A DNA stretch of 64,000 nt from Winslowiella toletana (GTDB lineage Bacteria > Pseudomonadota > Gammaproteobacteria > Enterobacterales > Enterobacteriaceae), in contig NZ_JAGGMQ010000001.1 in the NCBI RefSeq assembly GCF_017875465.1, positions 4,340,001 to 4,404,000 of the forward strand, written 5' to 3'. Below, piece after piece: positions 63,527 to 64,000 of the stretch (position 1 is the stretch's first letter; each line of letters starts with the position of its first letter). A program made the position numbers and the translations under genes. The notes under the pieces are model-generated. The model worked only from the letters and a program-made list of their open reading frames with translations. It was not told the DNA's origin and did no database searches.

Positions 63527-64000
63527 CTAACTCAGCTGGCAGAATTGCCGCAGTTTTTCCGCCAGCGCCAGCTGTGCCGCAGAGGCGTTATCACGATAAA
63601 ACAGCGCCAGCTCAAAATTATCACTTGGCGGCAATCCGTGCTCCACGCCCAGTACCCGGTGTTGCGGCAGGCGGCAGCTGGCGGGCAGCAGCGTCACCCC
63701 TAATCCTGCGGCACTGGCGGCCACCAGCGCCGCCAGGCTGGCGCTGCTGTAACTGATGCGCCAGCGGCGGTCAATCGCATCCAGCGCCTGACATAATTCA
63801 TCGCGGTATAAGCCATTAAGCGGAAACAGCACCAGTGGCACCGGGGTCTGTTCAAAGGTGGGCCAGGCCGCGCTGTCCAGCCACAGCAGCGGCTCGCTGC
63901 GTGCGGCCTTCGGTTTATCGCCTCTGGCCTGTTTTATCAGAATAATATCCAGCTCTTCGCGCTGCCAGGCGTGGCGCAGTTCATTGCTCAGGCCACTGGA
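63527..64000 (-). CDS. LysR-family regulator, C-terminal part (cut by window end)
   Basis: The frame is open from the window edge at 64000 (SSGLSNELRHAWQREELDII) to a stop at 63527, giving 157 residues of the effector domain. LVAASAAGLGVTLLPASCRL near the end is the typical LysR co-inducer-domain segment. The HTH lies outside the window. It is upstream of and parallel to the amidohydrolase, a possible target. Confidence 0.85.
   Translation of the reverse strand, partial: SSGLSNELRHAWQREELDIILIKQARGDKPKAARSEPLLWLDSAAWPTFEQTPVPLVLFPLNGLYRDELCQALDAIDRRWRISYSSASLAALVAASAAGLGVTLLPASCRLPQHRVLGVEHGLPPSDNFELALFYRDNASAAQLALAEKLRQFCQLS

Overview
The window is about 54% GC bacterial DNA. Its gene content (complete arnBCADTEF, thiOSGF, ycgZ/ymgA/ariR, fetAB, ptrR-sad, sotB, gldA, a GlnHPQ-like ABC system) points to Enterobacterales, most likely an Erwinia/Pantoea-type member of the Erwiniaceae. 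A thiOSGF operon separated from the rest of thiamine synthesis is known from Erwinia plasmid pEA29 and the large Pantoea plasmids. With the lack of any rRNA, tRNA, ribosomal or replication gene here, this leaves open that the window is a megaplasmid segment rather than chromosome. That replicon assignment is inference only.

Layout. 1-1650: end of a cupin gene, a decayed short-chain dehydrogenase, a GNAT and a VOC protein. 1779-8341: an RpiR-type regulator followed by a class III aminotransferase, a carboxymuconolactone-decarboxylase-like protein, a complete GlnHPQ-like amino-acid ABC importer, a C45-type N-terminal-nucleophile acyltransferase and a 92-aa unknown. This reads as one uptake and processing locus of unknown substrate. 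8450-11990: alpha/beta hydrolase, CynT-like carbonic anhydrase, a truncated Rpn nuclease, and an orphan hcp with an unknown glycine-rich partner. 12212-16267: an AraC/SDR pair and katG. 16455-21234: a DASS anion transporter divergent from a three-domain OYE/FMN_bind/FAD 2-enoate (fumarate-type) reductase carrying an SGAT flavinylation motif.

21411-26831: sugar MFS, a second Rpn remnant, a divergent Ner-like/XRE regulator pair, GNAT, sotB and a DUF1275 protein. 27327-34708: the complete lipid A L-Ara4N operon. It is followed by fetAB, a KGG-repeat stress protein, a BhsA-like protein, the ptrR/sad pair and a ycgZ-ymgA-ariR connector operon with an extra family member divergent from it. 41354-45937: a small membrane protein, a DcrB-like protein, a LysR/pdxI pair and a Fur-box-controlled lysine/ornithine N-monooxygenase preceded by a translationally coupled small ORF.

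45994-53077: thiF-thiG-thiS-thiO on the minus strand under a clear TPP riboswitch, an Hsp20 gene, a CopC/Met-rich copper pair, and an MBL-fold/LysR pair. 53078-55222 is an AT-rich foreign-looking island with a stand-alone HSDR_N/PD-(D/E)XK protein and a toxin-antitoxin pair whose ParE toxin is frameshifted. 55317-63465: GNAT, a LacI-type regulator and talarate/galactarate dehydratase sharing two near-identical operators, SDR, a candidate sRNA, an MFS transporter, gldA and a Tat-exported amidohydrolase. The window ends inside a LysR gene.
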